From: Charina bottae
Taxonomy: Eukaryota > Chordata > Lepidosauria > Squamata > Charinaidae
NCBI GenBank assembly: GCA_023362775.1
Contig: JALMGJ010000001.1
Coordinates: 91,080,501-91,144,500, forward strand
Length of the DNA stretch: 64,000 bases
Direction: 5' to 3'
The first letter of the stretch is position 1. Every line of letters starts with the position of its first letter. Below, piece by piece: positions 11,273 to 22,702 of this stretch. The position numbers and the translations under genes are program-made. The notes beneath the pieces were generated by a model. The model was not told the DNA's origin, ran no database searches, and was given only the letters and a program-made list of their open reading frames with translations.

Positions 11273-12465
11273 GGTACCAGAAGCTTTCCACTACATGATA
11301 GAGATGTTTATGGGTCTTTTTCCAATTCTTATTGGAACAGAGGAAGTTAAAGACAAGAGTTTGTAGTTCTACAGGAATGAGCACCTTGTTGTTGAAATAC
11401 AGCTCTCAGAATCTCTTAGTATAGGTCTGGGTACCTGGATTTACTGGAAGTTGCAGTTCAGCAATGTTTGGAGGGTCACAGTTCTCCTACCTCTGAAATA
11501 GAGAACTTATTACAAGTAGGTGAATTACTGATAGTTCAGTGACCTTAAGATAGTATAATTGAGATTACATCCATCTATTAAAGCTCAAGACCTGGACACA
11601 GGAAAGTCTGGGCCTTTTTTGTGTTTTGTTTACTACTCTGAATAAAATAAACCTCATCAGCCAAAATGAAAGAGAAATGTAACTGAATTTAAAATGTTGA
11701 CTCATGTATATTGAATACTTACCAAAGTAAGGAGGCAGGGAATACATTGAACAAATCCATTTCCTTTCCTATTTGGTGTTCATGTTTACATTTGCTGGTT
11801 TGTCACAAGGAGTACTGTAGATCCAGATTGAAAAGGTGACTATTTCTTTGGCAATTTCAGGCTGTGCTTTTGTCTGATCCCATTTGAATTAATTTCTCAA
11901 GATGAATTTCATAAGGCGATCTATTAAATGCTGTAATAACATCCTGAATAAATTCCCCTTTACAATGCCATAATTTGTATGTAATCTTATAAAAAGAAAA
12001 GACTATGTCAGGCTGATTTAGGGTGCATAAACTCAACACTTTCTATTGCTTTATAGTTTTGAGGGATTTAGCTCCTGAGCCATTTTTCTCACAATATTAA
12101 TTTTTAAAAAATGGAATAGAATTCTGATTTAAAAGGAGATATTTAGTTCATCTTCTCCCAACAGCTTAATACCTATTAGTTTATCATAGATGTATGTGTT
12201 TGCTCCTGCCCACTTCTTTTTTGGAGTAGGACAGGCTACCAGGAAAAAAATCTACAAGGAATGGAAGAGGTGGTTAGCTTCTGCAAAGAAAATCTGCATT
12301 GACCTCTGAAAAACTGGGTGGCCACATCTACCTTCCAGTTCTTTTGTTATGAATGCCTTCATGACACCCTGACCAAAAACAAGGCAACCATATATTAATC
12401 TACTCAGATCACATAATTTATGTTCAATGAATCTGGCAAACCCAGGACGTTGGGTGAAACAAGTA

Positions 12466-12803
12466 GGTAAAGGTAAAGGTTCCCCCCGCACATTTGTGCA
12501 GTCGTGTCCGACTCTAGGGGCCGGTGCTCATCTCCGTTTGTTAGCCGAAGAGCCAGAGTTGTGCGAAGACACTTCCACGGTCATGTGGCCGGCATGATGC
12601 ACGCGGAACGCTGTTACCTACCCACCGAAGTGGTACCTATTCATCTACTTGCATTTGCATGCTTTCGAATTGCTAGGTTGGCAAGAGCTGGGGCTAGTGC
12701 GGGAGCTCACTCTGTCATGCGGGACTAGGGATTCGAACCTCCGAACTTGTGATCTTCCGATCGACAAGCCTGGCGTCTTACCCGCTGAGCCACCACGCCC
12801 CTT
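12466..12803 (-). mobile_element. Sauria-type SINE
   Basis: Minus-strand copy: aaaggtaaaggttcc tail, gtgtccgactctaggggccg, catttgcatgctttcgaatt, then the tRNA head ending ctgagccaccacgccc. A 12-bp duplication GTGAAACAAGTA flanks it (12454-12465, 12804-12815). Nearly full length, low divergence. Confidence 0.9.
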
Positions 12804-12815
12804 GTGAAACAAGTA

Positions 12816-13586
12816 ACTCATGGTTATATTAATCATAGTTTGCAAACAGAGTTGGCTACAGGTAGATGATGATACAGACAGTAACATGCAGAATGTCCTC
12901 TGGAAACCGGGGGCTGTCCTTGTGCTGGGGCAAAGTGTCTCTGTGGCTTTGCCTTGGAAAGTAAATAGAGCTGAATTTGATTTCTGGCAACTTCATGGAT
13001 GTTTCAGGTACTTTTCTTGGTTTACTCAATTGAAAGGCTTGGCAAGGCCAGGTGTACCTCTCTCAACTTTCTCTCTGAGGAGACTTGTCCTTAATCCCTT
13101 CTTCCTCTGACTTTTCCTTTCATGTCAACACCCCCCGAGGGCACAACTACCCAAGTTTAATTCTCCATCTGGAGAGTGCCCCCTTTTCTGCCCCCCTTTC
13201 TTTGCTTCCTATCAACCAGTATCATTGGATGGACATAGCCTTCAGTTAACAGGAATAACCTAACTGGGTATCAGGCCTCCCATTTCGGGAAAGCCAGGTG
13301 AATATTCTCAGTTGGCAAGCTCCAGGAGCCATTCATCCTATTACTCGTGCTTACTGTACGTGCACAGACACATACAAACAGTGTAAGTATCCTAAAGGCA
13401 GAGAATGACCTACTCTTCTCCTTTTTTGTTCATGATTAGATGCAAGATCTTCATACTTACTGCCTGATCATGGAAAGCCAGATTTTCTCCACTTGTGCAC
13501 CACATTCCACATCTTAATTCTTCCTCCTGGCTCCCCAGCATTGGTGGATTAGTTTCTTTCCCCTTCTCTCAAACCAATATATATAT
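12816..13586. other. No recognised gene or repeat
   Basis: Unique-looking sequence; the 96-codon ORF at 12820-13110 has no recognisable domain. Confidence 0.5.
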
Positions 13587-13587
13587 A

Positions 13588-15166
13588 AGCTGCTCAAAAA
13601 AATAAAGGGAACACTGAAATAAGACATCCTAGATCTGAATGAATGAAATATTCGTATTAATTACTTTGTTCATTACATAGTTGAATGTGCTGACAACAAA
13701 ATCACACAAAAAGCAATGGAAATCAAATGTAAGCAACCCCTGGAGGTCTGAATGTGGAGTTACACTCAAAAATTAAAGTGGAAAAGAACACTACAGGCTG
13801 ATCTAAAATTGATGTAATGTCCTTAAAACAAGTCAAAATGAGGCTCAGTAGTGTGTGTGGCCTCCACGTGCCTGTATGACCTCCCTACAACGCCTGGGCA
13901 TGCTCCTGATGAGGTGGCGGATGGTCTCCTGAGGGATCTCCTCCCACACCTGGACTAAAGCATCCCCCAACTCCTGGACAGTCTGTGGTGCAACGTGGCA
14001 TTGGTGGATGGAGCGAGACATGATGTCCCAGATGTGCTCAATTGGATTCAGGTCTGGGGAACGGGCGGGCCAGTCCATAGCATCAATGCCTTCGTGTTGC
14101 AGGAACTGCTGGCACACTCCAGCCACATGAGGTCTAGCATTGTCTTGCATTAGGAGGAACCCAGGGCCAACCGCACCAGCATATGGTCTCACAAGGGGTC
14201 TGAGGATCTCATCTCGGTACCTAATGGCAGTCAGGCTACCTCTGGCGAGCACATGGAGGGCTGTGCGGCCCCCTAAAGAAATGCCACCCCACATCATTAC
14301 TGACCCACTGCCAAACCGGTCATGCTGGAGGATGTTGCAGGCAGCAGAATGTTCTCCACGGCGTCTCCAGACCCTGTCATGTCTGTCACATGTGCTCAGT
14401 GTGAACCTGCTTTCATCTGTGAAGAGCACAGGGCGCCAGTGGCGAAGTTGCCAATCTTGTGTTCTCTGGCAAATGCCAAACGTCCTGCACGGTGTTGGGC
14501 TGTAAGCACAACCCCCACCTGTGGACGTCGGGCCGTCATACCACCCTCATGGAGTCTGTTTCTGACCGTTTGAGCAGCCACACGCACATTTGTGACCCAC
14601 TGGAGGTCATTTTGCAGGGCTCTGGCAGTGCTCCTCCTGTCCCTCCTTGCACAAAGGCGGAGGTAGCGGTCCTGCTGCTGGGTTGTTGCCCTCCTACGGC
14701 CTCCTCCACGTCTCCTGATGTACTGACCTGTCTCCTGGTAGCGCCTCCATGCTCTGGACACTACGCTGACAGACACAGCAAACCTTCTTGCCACAGCTCG
14801 CATTGATGTGCCATCCTGGATGAGCTGCACTACCTGAGCCACTTGTGTGGGTTGTAGACTCCGTCTCATGCTACCACTAGAGTGGAAGCACCGCCAGCAT
14901 TCAAAAGTGACCAAACCATCAGCCAGAAAGCATAGGAACTGAGAAGTGGTCTGTGGTCACCACCTGCAGATCCACTCCTTTATTGGGGATGTCTTGCTAA
15001 CTGCCTATGCTTTCCGCCTGTTGTCTATTCCATGTGCACAACAGCATGTGAAATTGATTGTCAATCAGTGTTGCTACCTAAGTGGACAGTTTGATTTCAC
15101 AGAAGTGTGATTGACTTGGACTTACATTGTGTTGTTTCAGTGTTCCCTTTATTTTTTTGAGCAGTG
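13588..15166 (-). mobile_element. Tc1/mariner transposon (DD34E), near-complete
   Basis: Inverted ends contain TGCTCAAAAAAATAAAGGG (13591 onward) and its complement at about 15142-15163, set in TA targets (13586-13587, 15167-15168). The interior encodes one transposase on the minus strand. Length about 1.58 kb is typical of Tc1 elements. Only one clear frameshift separates it from a full ORF, suggesting fairly recent activity. Confidence 0.93.
13845..14869 (-). pseudogene. Tc1-type transposase, one frameshift
   Basis: Catalyses cut-and-paste transposition into TA. The likely start is the ATG at 14869, since [17 protein letters not shown] opens the helix-turn-helix DNA-binding region; a longer open frame runs to 14914. 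The second domain carries the DD34E catalytic set: first Asp in LFTDESRF, second Asp in MQDNARPH, Glu in DLNPIEHIWD, ending near RGGHTHY. The N and C halves are in different frames. The break lies near 14456-14461, where EHKIGN replaces the expected EH-DW context, consistent with loss of one base. All catalytic residues are still encoded. Confidence 0.92.
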
Positions 15167-15168
15167 TA

Positions 15169-15909
15169 TATATATCCAAACTCTTTCATCCTCTCCAGTT
15201 GTTCTAGCTGCAGAAAAAAAGGATTCTGAACCTATTTTTTCCCCATTTGGGGGAAGATAAGCAGAATGGAGAGATACATTTTAGTGCCCCCCCATCCCCA
15301 CTGGTGAGCGAACTGGTAACTCTCCTACCGCTGCAGTTCTGATTGCTTTCAAACCAGTGTTCCTCTATGCCAGCATTAAAGTTCAACCCCCTCCCCCACT
15401 GCCAGTTGCCTGTACCCTAAACAGCTTTGATAAAGCTTTGACATCACTGGAGAGATTAAATCTAACATTCTTAGGCCTGCTGGTTTTCCCTTCACTTATT
15501 CTGTCTTTTTAAAATAACAGCTTGTTGGTGGCTTAACACAGATTGTTTTTCATGACAGTTCTTGAAAAACTGTCTATTTCATTGTCCAATTTTATCAGCG
15601 TAAGTGGGTATAGGCTGAAGGGTCCACAAAAAAGGAACTGGATATATTAGGCACTGGGCCGGATGGTCTGTTAGAGGCAGGATACTAGGTTGAAGGACCC
15701 TAATAGGCCCAGAATCCTTGTCCTCTTAGAGTGCTAGTTTTTAAGGAACGTTTCTCATTTTTTTCAGCAGAAGGACTTCAAGAGGAGCAATTGGTCAAGA
15801 GGGTTTGTTCACTAGACATCAGTATCTAATCACCACCTGAAGACAAACATTACAAGGATATCAAAGGGTGATAGTCACAACAAACTCCTGGCAGTGTTCA
15901 CCAGCAGCA
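15169..15909. other. No recognised gene or repeat
   Basis: Short (TA)n next to the Tc1 end, then unique-looking sequence. Confidence 0.5.
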
Positions 15910-15917
15910 GTCTAAAG

Positions 15918-16209
15918 CAGGGCTTTCCAAAGTTTTCCCGCGGCGACACACCAACCGCCGTTGGTGTGTCGCCATGGGAAAACCTGGAAGTGCCGCTGTT
16001 GTGGCAGCACGCAAAAACCCGGAAGAGCTGCTGCCGCTTTCGGTTTTTGCACGCCGCGGTTGGTGTGTCGCCGCGGGAAAACCCGGAAGCACTGATGATG
16101 ATCAGCGCTTCCGGGTTGTGTGGCGACACACCAGACTGTGTGTGGCGACACACCAGACTGTGTGTGGCGACACACTTCTGTGTCGCGACACAGAGTTTGG
16201 AAAGCTCTG
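15918..16209. mobile_element. hAT-like CAGRGCTTTCCAAA element, copy 1
   Basis: Ends CAGGGCTTTCCAAAG and TTTGGAAAGCTCTG; perfect 8-bp duplication GTCTAAAG (15910-15917, 16210-16217). Interior is rich in TGTGTGGCGACACACC and GGGAAAACCCGGAAGC. No transposase. Sister of the 25280 copy. Confidence 0.88.
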
Positions 16210-16217
16210 GTCTAAAG

Positions 16218-17089
16218 AATCTGATGGACTCACACATGACTTTAACATCTCATTGCTTGATGCCTTGAAAACAAATGTTTGAGTGCAAAGAAAATTCTAC
16301 TTACAATGTTCTGAAGTAAGAACTTCATGCATGTACCTCGACACTTAGAATAATCACTAGTGAACATGTACGTGTGTGTACGTGTCCTGCAGTTGACACA
16401 AGAAGTGCTAAGATGTGGGTAAAGTTAAATTGGGTGACAATGCTGAACTCATGCTGCATTTTGAAACATGTCTTTTTGTTTTGTTATTCCATCACCAGCA
16501 TTTATTTCTCCCAGTGGCCATCAAGCCAGCAGCTTGATGGACATGACACCAAAGATGACATGTGAAAAGTTTGTCCACCATACACAGTACTCCAGATTAC
16601 TGTGCAAAATAGTGGAATGGACCTCTAACCTGTGTAACCCTTAAACTGCTTGAACTGGCAGCTGGGTAAATTCAAATTAGGGCCAGAACATAGAACTGCC
16701 AACACATAAAATCCAGCTTGATTTTGGAATTTTGTATTATTTACTGTATGCATGCCTGATAGATGTTACCCTCAATCTTTTGATGCTGCATTAGTTCTGA
16801 TCCTTTGCTGAAATAAAATATAACTTAGTGTCAACTCTGCCACCTTCCTGCCCCACTGCCCATTTTATGATTTAAGCATCTTGCATAGTAAGTACTCCAG
16901 TAGAAAGACAACATATTGCTACAGGCAAGGGAAAAGAACTTTGATGGCAAAGGGAATACTTAATTCAGAAGCTTTGCTTTTGGTCTCATATAGTCTGAGA
17001 GACAGAAGTCAAAAGAGAAGCATCATCATTATGGCTTAGCACCACAGGATGTAAGAAGCTAGACACTGAAAGAATCCAAGATGTTCAAA
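16218..17089. other. No recognised gene or repeat
   Basis: AT-rich noncoding sequence. Confidence 0.5.
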
Positions 17090-17730
17090 TACTATGCTCT
17101 AAAGTCCCTAGATTGGCACACATAACACCTCTATTATGTGAGCTGCATTGGGTGCCAGTCTGCTTCTGAGTCCAATTCAAGGTGTTGGTTATCACCTTTA
17201 AAGCCCTACATGGCATAGGGCCAGGTTACCTGAGGGACCTTGTCCCCAATACATCAACCCGTCCCACCTGATCATGCAGAGAGGGCATGCTGCGGACCCC
17301 ATCTATAACAGAATTCCATCTGGCGGGGTCCAGGAGACGAGCCTTCTCTGCAGGAGCTCCCGCCCTGTGGAACAACTTGCTCCCGGAGGTGAGGTTAGCC
17401 CCATCACTCCTGACCTTCCGGAGGAACCTGAAAACTTGGCTCTGCCACCTTGCTTGGGGCCGGGAAGGGAATAGTTACTCTTGGGGATGGCTAGTGCCTT
17501 AGAGTGCTCCTCACACACATGGACTGAGTGAGACCTTTTTGCCACTTGGATTTTATTCTGATTTTATAATTATTAATAATTGTATTATATTTTATATATT
17601 GTATTTATATTTTATGCTTCTTGTTTTAATAAATTATCTTATTGTAAACTGCCCAGAGTCCCTCCTGAGGAGGGAGATGGGCGGTGATAGAAATTTGATA
17701 GATAGATAAATAAATAAATAAATAAATAAA
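17090..17730 (+). pseudogene. L2-type LINE 3' end
   Basis: 5'-truncated LINE. Frames translate to the C-terminus of the reverse transcriptase ORF (LHWVPV, FKVLVITFKALHGIGPGYL, then NNLLPEVRLAPSLL and NLKTWLCHLAW) with stops. The 3' UTR has the hairpin-like gagtccctcctgaggaggga and gatgggcggtgatagaa, then (AAAT)n. Very similar to the 59600-60190 copy. Confidence 0.85.
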
Positions 17731-18109
17731 ATAAAGTCACCAGTAAATCCTGGGAACTGCCTCCAGGAATGAATGAGAAAGCTTTTCTTGTGTCATAAAT
17801 CAATTTCTCTCTGCCAGAAAACTTTATTCAAGAGCACAGGAATACTGTTAGCAAAACTTTATATTACTTATTGGTCTTCTACAAGTAGCAGCACCATAAC
17901 CACACACCCAAGAATGTACCACTCCAGTACAGAGCCAGCCGTTTTCTGCTGGCACCTTAGAGCAGCAGGAAAAACAACAGAGTGAAGACAAGGGGCTTTG
18001 TTCAGTAGTAAGGCACATATTGGTATGTGAAAAAAGGAAGTCTCAAACCTGTTCCATTGTTTCTCCCGCAACTCCCAGAATTCCGAGCCAGCCTGTGGTT
18101 GCCTTAAAG

Positions 18110-18378
18110 CAGGGGTGGGGAACCTTTTTTCTGCCAAGGGCCATTTCGATATTTATAACCGGGGACCGGGGGGGTTGGGGGCGGGGTTTCTGGGATTTCT
18201 GCGGACTGGGGGCCGGAGTTTGTGGGTGGGAGCCAATCACAAGCACTGGGGGGAGGGGTTTGCGGGTGGGAGCCAATCGCATGGAAGGGACGGGTTTTGC
18301 GGGCCGGAGCCCCGCGGGCCTTAGGCGGGAGCCCTGTGGGCCATATACGGCCCGCGGGCCTGATGTTGCCCACCCCTG
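18110..18378. mobile_element. Non-autonomous hAT element (CAGGGGTGGGG ends)
   Basis: Ends CAGGGGTGGGGAACC and GTTGCCCACCCCTG; perfect 8-bp duplication CCTTAAAG (18102-18109, 18379-18386). Subterminal gccaagggccatttcg and atacggcccgcgggcc. Two inverted units of the GGGAGCCAATC/GGGGTTTGCGGG array lie inside (18185-18300). Confidence 0.88.
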
Positions 18379-18386
18379 CCTTAAAG

Positions 18387-19522
18387 GCTGTCAATAAGGC
18401 AGCTTTATTGAAAGAAAACGAAATAGAAGCTGTGCTTCTTAAGAAGCTAATTCTCTTCTCAGCAGTACCAAAGAACACGTACATGCAGGCTAATTTCTGG
18501 TATCAGGACTAAGTCCTCCTATTGAGAATCTCTGCTGAAAAGTACAGGCAATCCTGAGCTGAAGGGAGCAGCATCCACACTTGGTGGCAAAGAAATATTT
18601 TTTGTTTACGTTTGATGTCCTTCCACGTTGTACAAGGAATTCAGAAGGGCTTCATGTTCTCTAAGTGACAGCTCAACATGGTTACACAACACATATACAT
18701 AGTGCTTCAGATTCAAATCCCAAAAGGGGGGTTGGAATGTGCAGAAGTGCAAATGAGTCTGCAACTCTTTAAAGGAGCTGGGTCTTTTTTCCACGTGATC
18801 CCAGGAAACGATACAGCTGCTTGAACAAGTAGTAGACATATGGCACGTTCAAACTTTTTCAGCCAAAACTTGTTAGTTAAAAGGAAAAAAAAAATCCCAC
18901 ACATTCCAGTGATAGAAAATTGGCCATGTTTGAACTTTTTTTTTGTCCTCAGTCTCTCACAGAACCCCATCAATTTCTTGTGGAACCCAAGGGTTCCATG
19001 GAACACAATTTGAAAAACTCTGATTGATCGTATCTTTCCAAAAATGAACCCAAACTGCTGCAAAGCATATACATGTGTCCCACCCAGGGGTGAAAGTTCA
19101 TAATCAAAATGCTAAACTGAATACCAGAGTTAGAAATCTAAGCCCAGTTCAGACAGCAAACCAGAATCTGGGAACATATGACTCTCCAGAGGTTTCTGAA
19201 GCACAATTGCCATCTGCCACAGCCAAAAAGGTCTATGATAGAATTGTATATATCAACATCTGGAGAGCCACCCCATTCCTCATCCGAGCATTAATCAAAT
19301 GTGCTTGCCCTGTCTTGTGCCTGCTTCAGAAGACACATCCTGATTTTGTTAAATCAGTTTCAGATTCATCTGAATTGGGAAGCTGTGATTTAAGCTTCCC
19401 ACAAAGTAGGGCTAAAACTTGGTTCCAATATGTCAGGGAAACTATAACTGGATCACAAATTGTATTTGGGTAGTACTGTTTGGTTTGGACATAGTATGCT
19501 GTATGACCCCATTCAATTGTGA
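18387..19522. other. No recognised gene; intergenic next to EPHX2
   Basis: Unique-looking sequence downstream of the EPHX2 3' end. I see no exon of a neighbouring gene. Confidence 0.5.
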
Positions 19523-19528
19523 TTTATT
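19523..19528 (-). promoter_or_regulatory. EPHX2: Candidate polyadenylation signal for EPHX2
   Basis: Minus-strand AATAAA about 380 bases below the EPHX2 stop codon. It is the first exact hexamer I find downstream; the real cleavage site is inferred. Confidence 0.4.
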
Positions 19529-19904
19529 CAGTAATCTCTGCTTAAATAAATCATGGTCCAGGGATGTGTGAGCACAGCTAGGCCACTGAGAATTTTCTTA
19601 CAATCTCTCTCTCTCTCTGACTCTGATAAGGTTCCAGCAATCAAAAGAATAGAGATCAAAGGATAGCAAAACCTCAGCATGGTTATATGTTTTTAGCATT
19701 CTATTTAGGCTACTTTTAAAAGTCCATTTTATGTTGATCATAACTAATCCCTTCTAATGCATTCAATTTTTAAAGATCAACCAGAAAATATATTTCAATT
19801 CCAAAAGCACTGCAAGAGCTCCATAACCAATCATCTTATGAATCCTTTCCTCCTTCCCAAAATGAAAGGTAACAGTTTAGCCAATATGGGGGCTGAGATC
19901 CTGT

Positions 19905-19989
19905 TCAAAGCTTGGCAGTTGTTTGCGGCGAAGCATTTTTGTGAACACCTTCCAGCCACTCGATCAGGATTTTGTTCAAAGCTGCAGGC
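19905..19989 (-). CDS. EPHX2: EPHX2 last coding exon, with stop
   Basis: Acceptor ttctctgcag precedes 19989; the exon completes a split codon (AG + G), then reads PAALNKILIEWLEGV and ends ...TTAKL-stop (TGA at 19905-19907). This matches the C-terminal helix of soluble epoxide hydrolase. The terminal Ala-Lys-Leu fits the type 1 peroxisomal targeting tripeptide, whereas human EPHX2 ends in the weaker Ser-Lys-Met. A second possible acceptor 8 bases inside (ggcctgcag) would break the frame. 3' UTR continues below 19905. Confidence 0.93.
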
Positions 19990-20361
19990 CTGCAGAGAAA
20001 ATACAAGTTGGCAAGGCAGGTATTTTGCAATGTGTGCACTTGCGTGCGCAGACCCTCACACAGAGGGAAATCTGATTTTAGTGCCCAAAGAACCCAAATT
20101 AATGCCAAGTCACATTTTGCTAATTCACTGCAAGCTTTAGGCTTTTTCTCATGTGCCCAGAGAAATATACAAGAACAAGAAATCTGATCTCTGATCTCTG
20201 ATTGTGGTGACTGAAAACTGAATTATAAACCAACTTTCTGCTTGTATCCTTCCAGATGAGTTGACGTCAACTCTCAGAATGCCCCCCGTCAGGCATGCTG
20301 ATTGGAGAATCTGGGAATTGACATTCAACACATCAAGAGGGTTACAGGCTACTCTCTAAAC

Positions 20362-20592
20362 CATAGCTTTCCAAACTGTGTGTCGTGACACTTTAGTATG
20401 TTGCGACACAACCTGGAAGTGGACGTGCATGGCGGCGGCGCGGGGGTGGCGTGTATGGTGGTGGCGGTAGTGACGACGGCAGTGGCGCGCCATCAGCGCT
20501 TCCACGTTTTAGCGGAAAACATGAGGCCGCCGCACCCCCCACACGCTGCCGCCGTTGGTGTGTCGCCAACGGCAGCAGTTTGGAAAGCACTG
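20362..20592. mobile_element. hAT-like CAGRGCTTTCCAAA element, copy 2
   Basis: Ends CATAGCTTTCCAAACTG and TTTGGAAAGCACTG; perfect duplication CTCTAAAC (20354-20361, 20593-20600). Interior is CGG-rich with cggcggcgcgggggtggcg. Lies in the last EPHX2 intron. Confidence 0.87.
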
Positions 20593-20721
20593 CTCTAAAC
20601 CTTCAGAATGCTGCTCTATAAACCTTTATCAAAGTGAAGCGCATGTTCTGCCCAAAATCGCAAAAAATGCCATCTCTGCTCTCCTTTCTGAATGTGCTAC
20701 CAGTATTTAGATTGAATTTAG

Positions 20722-20845
20722 ACTTGCATTACATTTACATCCTGCCTTTCCTCTGGAATCTCAAAATGGTGTAAAAAGTAAGCTTTTTCTCATTTGATCC
20801 TCAGAACAAAAACCCTGAATGTTAGAATGTAGAGAAGAGGCAGGA
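20722..20845 (-). mobile_element. Old tRNA-SINE remnant
   Basis: catcctgcctttcctctgga, then tcatttgatcctcagaacaa: tail-side remains of the same old SINE type as 4068-4268. Confidence 0.45.
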
Positions 20846-21069
20846 ATGGAAAATATCTGGCCACGCCAAGTTTGGAACATTATTTATTTAGACTTTTGCA
20901 TTATTTCTATATTAACATATTTAACATGTTATCCTACATTAACATAAACATGCTAGCTTTTGAGCTCTAATATAAGAAACTGCATTGGATGTAATCAGAT
21001 TTTCAGTTATCTGGCTGGCCACGGCTCTCAAAATTCTTCCCGACTGTCCATTTCTACACAGAATCTGTA

Positions 21070-21306
21070 ATTTATTTATTTATTTATTTTCTATCCCACC
21101 TTTATTATTTTTATAAATAACTCAAGGTGGGGAACATACCTAATACTCCTTCCTCCTCCTATTTTCCCCACAACCACCACCATGTGAGGTGAGTTGGGCT
21201 GAGAGAGGGGGACGGGCCCAAGGTCACCCATCCGGCTTTCATGCCTAAGGCGGGACTAGAACTCACAGTCTCCTGGTTTCTAGACCAGCACCTTATCCAC
21301 TACATC
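21070..21306 (-). mobile_element. tRNA-derived SINE (43233 family)
   Basis: Minus-strand copy from (ATTT)n through cctaatactccttcctcctc, ggtgagttgggctgagag, gcctaaggcgggactagaac to agcaccttatccactaca. The first head bases are missing. In the last EPHX2 intron, antisense in coordinates but sense to the gene. Confidence 0.9.
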
Positions 21307-21427
21307 ATTCTCGTCTGATGCTTTTCTTTGTACAAGGGAAAAGATTAACAGTATTAGGAAGAGAAAGAAAATGGGAACTGCCTCCTGATATTTAGTTTGG
21401 CCCTAAGTATCACTGCTGTATCTTCTT

Positions 21428-21935
21428 CTTTTCCCACTTTTTTTAAAATTAATTTTTATTAAAGAAGTTTTTTGCAAAGGAAAAACAATATGAATTTAAA
21501 GAAAAAAGAAAGAAAAGTGAAAGAAAAGTGATAAGTAAATAGAAAAGAAATGAAAGAAAAAGAAAAAAGAAGAAGAAAGATACAAAGAAGTGGCTTCTAA
21601 TCTTCTTTACAGCAGTTATAAGTGCATTTATATTTTATCCTCTCTCTCTAAGGTTACATCATGGCTCTCTTCTTTCCATATTCTACCCTTTCTAATCATC
21701 AATCAGAAGTTCATTTTTTCATGTTTTCAGCAAAAAGTCCATAAAGGGTTTCCAGTCACTAACAAATGTAGTTACTGTCTTTTCCCTAATCAAACAAGTC
21801 AATTTTGCCATCTCTGCAAATTCTGTCATCTTCACCAATCATTCCTCCACTGTGGGTATTTCAGAGTGTTTCCAGCTTTGTGCATATCATAATCTCGCTG
21901 CAGTTACCATGTACAAAAACAATCATCTCTACGTC
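21428..21935 (-). mobile_element. L1 LINE 3' end, truncated
   Basis: T-rich left edge (the poly-A end on the minus strand) then ctgtgggtatttcagagtgtt, aatctcgctgcagttaccat: matches the terminal ORF2/3' UTR text of the L1 at 33000-34748 (aacaatcttgctgccgtgat). No intact ORF. Confidence 0.6.
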
Positions 21936-22030
21936 TTTTCTCGTTGTCTGTCCATTAGGCCCAAGAAGAAAAGGGAGGGACCATTTTAAAAAAACCTATC
22001 TCCTTCAACTTAGCTCTTAACACTACTTAC

Positions 22031-22089
22031 CTGTCCATTTGTGTGAAGTGGCCACATTCTTCAATATGGCCACGAGTCAGTTGTGGAAT
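22031..22089 (-). CDS. EPHX2: EPHX2 exon with catalytic histidine
   Basis: Acceptor cttttctcccgctag, donor AG|gtaagt. Reads IPQLTRGHIEECGHFTQMD plus two bases of a split codon. The His of ECGHFTQ aligns with human His524, the general base of the Asp-His-Asp triad that activates water to release the diol product. Length 59 bp; phase joins exactly to the neighbouring exons. Confidence 0.95.
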
Positions 22090-22398
22090 CTAGCGGGAGA
22101 AAAAGGTAGAGGTCATAGCCACCTGAAACCATTTTGCTACTTGGTGAAACAGGATAGGTATCTTGGCTGTGGCAAGAAATCTCAGTCAGGAGCTGGGCCC
22201 CGGCATCTGCAATGAGAGGCCAAGCAACGCTGGGTCCCTCTTGTGTGCAGGGCTAATTCAGGGGAATTCCTGAGCTTTTCCCCATCTCAAAGCATCATAA
22301 GCCTCTGCTTCATAACTAAGGAGTCACTATTCAGTTGATGATTCTTAAACACAAGAACGAAATTAATTTCCTTGAATAGAGGTGGGGGCCTCAGGCAC

Positions 22399-22702
22399 AA
22401 TCTTTCCCCTATTTTCCTTCCTGCTTTGTCTTCTGTGCCTAGGAAGATTAAGACCATTTCACAAGCTCAACAGCAGCATGGTAATCTTAACGATCCTCCT
22501 TTAGATGATAAAGGGACTTAGAAATAACATCTCAAAAATAACCATGACCTAGCCACAGGTGCAAGGTCACACAGCCACCCTAGAAACATATTTAAGGGTT
22601 CCCTTACTAACTTTGCTCAGACTGAAGAAGCTCCTTGGATAAGGAGCGAAACGTTTCCACTGAGAAAATAGAAATCCAGTTGACATGATTCAAGCTACAG
22701 AA
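22399..22702 (+). mobile_element. Penelope-like family A, single orientation
   Basis: Runs from aatctttcccctattttcct to catgattcaagctacag and is the near reverse complement of 36957-37287. Contains the hammerhead-like core at 22622-22653. Lies in an EPHX2 intron, antisense to the gene. The far end (ccacctggatgactgagaac) is missing. Confidence 0.7.
22616..22664 (+). ncRNA. hammerhead-like core (family A)
   Basis: CAGA, then CTGAAGA (22622-22628), one extra base, perfect 7-bp stem II GCTCCTT/AAGGAGC with GGAT loop, GAAACG (22648-22653), TT, TCC. Short stem I pairs GA with TC; an outer CTCA/TGAG stem can also form. Antisense to EPHX2. Confidence 0.55.

Larger units (their letters stand above)
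7607..12453. other. Long noncoding stretch, mostly unrecognised
   Basis: Apart from the (CACT)n run and a 24-bp inverted repeat at 11093/11249, I see no gene or named repeat. ORFs such as 9257-9772 (171 codons) have no domain or signal I recognise and are probably chance. Confidence 0.5.

Noticed and set aside
1..19500. Clusterin (CLU) exons, the mammalian neighbour of EPHX2
   Set aside because: No recognisable CLU coding segment was seen, so conserved synteny cannot be claimed here.
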